Assembly (NCBI RefSeq): GCF_000166135.1
Contig: NC_014666.1
Location: 2,914,001 to 2,978,000 of the forward strand
Direction: 5' to 3'
Source: Pseudofrankia inefficax
Lineage (GTDB): Bacteria; Actinomycetota; Actinomycetes; Frankiales; Frankiaceae
DNA length: 64,000 bases
Shown: positions 62,762 through 64,000 of the stretch, one piece after another
Layout of the letters: the number at the start of each line of letters is the position of its first letter
Position numbering within the stretch: position 1 is the stretch's first letter
Notes under the pieces: model-generated
Told to the model about the DNA's origin: nothing
Databases searched by the model: none
What the model saw: only the letters and a program-made list of their open reading frames with translations
Made by a program: the position numbers and the translations under genes

Positions 62762-64000
62762 ATGACGGGACAGGGAGACGACTCGGCGGGAGCGCCGCGC
62801 GGCGCGATCGTGGTGGCGCAGGCACGCCGAACGGCCGCGGGTGAACGGCCGGGTACCTCGGCGACCTGGCCCCCACCCCCGCGCAAACCCGGCCAGACCC
62901 GGCAGAACGTCCAGCTCACTGGTCGCCACGGCCAGACCGTGGCCCGCCCGGCTGCCGGTACCGCGGCCCGCCCGGCGGCGGAGGCGCCGGAACGGGGTGG
63001 GGTCCGGCCTGGGGGCTACAACCCCGCGCTGGACGGCGTCCGGGCGCTCGCGGTCCTCGCCGTGCTCGTGTTCCACATGGACTCGCTTCGCGGCGGCTAC
63101 CTGGGCGTCGACGTGTTCTTCGTGCTCAGCGGCTTCCTGATCACCGGGCAGCTGCTGGCCGAGTGGGACCGGACCGGTGCCGTGTCCCTGACCCGGTTCT
63201 ATCTGCGCCGCGCCTACCGCCTGCTGCCCGCGTTCTGGCTGTTGGCCCTCGTCGGGTTCGCGTCGGTCGTGGTGCTGGGCATGGGCACGGACGGCGAGCG
63301 GTCCGAGTTCCTGGACAGCCTGGCCTCGTCGATGCTCTACCTGAACAACTACTTCCAGGTCGCGCGGCAGAGCACGGGCGCCGGCTGGCTGGGGCACACC
63401 TGGTCGCTGTCGCTGGAGGAGCAGTTCTACCTGCTCTGGCCGCTGCTCCTGATCGCCCTGTGCCGCCGGCCGTGGTTCGCCCGCAGGCTGCCCCTGGTCC
63501 TGCTGGGTGGGGTGGCCGCGGTCCTGGTGTGGCGCAACGTCCTGATCGCGTTCGGGGCGTCGGGCACGCGGGCCTACTTCGCCCTGGACACCCGCGCGGA
63601 CGCCCTGTTGGTCGGCTGCGCGCTGGCCGCCTGGCTGCGGGCGGCGCGCGGCGGGGTGGACGGCGGGGGCCGCGCCGCGCTGACCTGGCGACGGCGCCTG
63701 GCCCGGGTGCGGGCCGTCCTGCCGGTCGTCGGTCCCGTGGCGCTCGCGTTGCTGGCGGTGGCGGCCCTGACCGCGCCGAGTGGGTGGGGCCCGCGGCCGA
63801 CCTCGCTGTCGCGCGGCGGTTTCACCGTCGTCGCGCTGCTCGCCGGGGTGGTCGTCCTCGCGCTGGAGCAGGGGCTGACGACGAGCTGGCTGTTCCGCGC
63901 CCTCGCCGCCCGGCCGCTCGCCTGGCTTGGCAAGATCTCGTACGGCTTCTACCTGTGGCACTTCCCGGTGGTCGCGCACTGGGGTGACAACCTGACCGGC
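62762..64000 (+). CDS. Acyltransferase-3 family membrane protein, 3' end missing
   Basis: The ATG at 62762 follows GGGGAG by 6 nt, and the frame stays open to the window end (413 codons). About 85 disordered Arg/Pro/Ala-rich residues precede the membrane domain, which starts NPALDGVRALAVLAVLVFHM. Family signatures follow: RGGYLGVDVFFVLSGFLIT, FYLRRAYRLLPAFW and WSLSLEEQFYLLWPLLL. OafA/YrhL-type enzymes O-acetylate cell-surface sugars or lipids using membrane-delivered acyl groups. The last visible helix (YGFYLWHFPVVAHWG) suggests a C-terminal extracytoplasmic SGNH-type part may follow outside the window. Confidence 0.93.
   Translation, partial: MTGQGDDSAGAPRGAIVVAQARRTAAGERPGTSATWPPPPRKPGQTRQNVQLTGRHGQTVARPAAGTAARPAAEAPERGGVRPGGYNPALDGVRALAVLAVLVFHMDSLRGGYLGVDVFFVLSGFLITGQLLAEWDRTGAVSLTRFYLRRAYRLLPAFWLLALVGFASVVVLGMGTDGERSEFLDSLASSMLYLNNYFQVARQSTGAGWLGHTWSLSLEEQFYLLWPLLLIALCRRPWFARRLPLVLLGGVAAVLVWRNVLIAFGASGTRAYFALDTRADALLVGCALAAWLRAARGGVDGGGRAALTWRRRLARVRAVLPVVGPVALALLAVAALTAPSGWGPRPTSLSRGGFTVVALLAGVVVLALEQGLTTSWLFRALAARPLAWLGKISYGFYLWHFPVVAHWGDNLTG

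Noticed and set aside
1-64000. Prophage or transposase genes
   Set aside because: No integrase, transposase, terminase, capsid or portal motifs were recognised in any frame.

Overview
This is a very GC-rich chromosome segment from a filamentous or mycelial-type actinomycete. The features pointing there are GTG starts, ATGA/GTGA operon overlaps, a division and cell-wall (dcw) cluster with sepF, yggT and divIVA/wag31 downstream of ftsZ, a eukaryote-type IleS preceded by an actinobacterial T-box, and an F420-type (DDN) oxidoreductase domain. Protein styles and gene order are most like Frankia or a close relative. That placement is inference from gene content, not a database result.

Region 1 (1-19.3 kb) holds cell envelope and division genes: murF (5' end outside the window), mraY, murD, ftsW, murG, an inverted murC, ftsZ, pgeF, yggS, sepF, yggT, divIVA and a 58-aa membrane ORF. 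The convergent set lspA-rluD-membrane protein and a CFA-type methyltransferase follow. murC is flipped and no ftsQ lies between murG and ftsZ.

Region 2 (19.3-38.2 kb) holds a T-box and ileS, a VapBC-like toxin-antitoxin pair with a palindromic operator, a small conserved-looking unknown, an ABC-2 exporter operon, three consecutive AIM24 genes (one fused to TerD), an SMR pump, and a two-component system divergent from a MacB-like ABC transporter.

Region 3 (38.2-47.9 kb) holds a Ser/Thr kinase with a secreted cysteine domain, then a decaying accessory patch: a frameshifted NERD-helicase pseudogene, an intact MntA antitoxin next to an internally deleted HepT, an M20 peptidase/class V aminotransferase pair, a Cys-rich copper-storage-like protein, a flavodoxin-like gene with a truncated copy nearby, and a GH25 lysozyme lipoprotein.

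Region 4 (47.9-57.4 kb) is the main defence locus: a complete four-gene Wadjet-type operon (JetA-JetB-JetC-JetD of the TIGR02677/02678/02680/02679 kind) on the minus strand. Directly upstream on the same strand is a membrane-anchored sugar-binding-fold protein. Region 5 (57.4-64 kb) holds an MFS exporter, an AraC regulator, a MarR-nitroreductase fusion with a 28-bp perfect palindromic operator divergent from a secreted RTX-like protein, a Uma2 nuclease-fold protein, and an acyltransferase-3 gene that runs off the window end.

The strongest leads are the Wadjet operon with its membrane sensor-like neighbour, the MarR-DDN fusion and its operator, the TerD/AIM24 operon, a pair of roughly 75-bp palindromic dispersed repeats, an apparent AUC start for yggT, and the rearranged dcw cluster without ftsQ.
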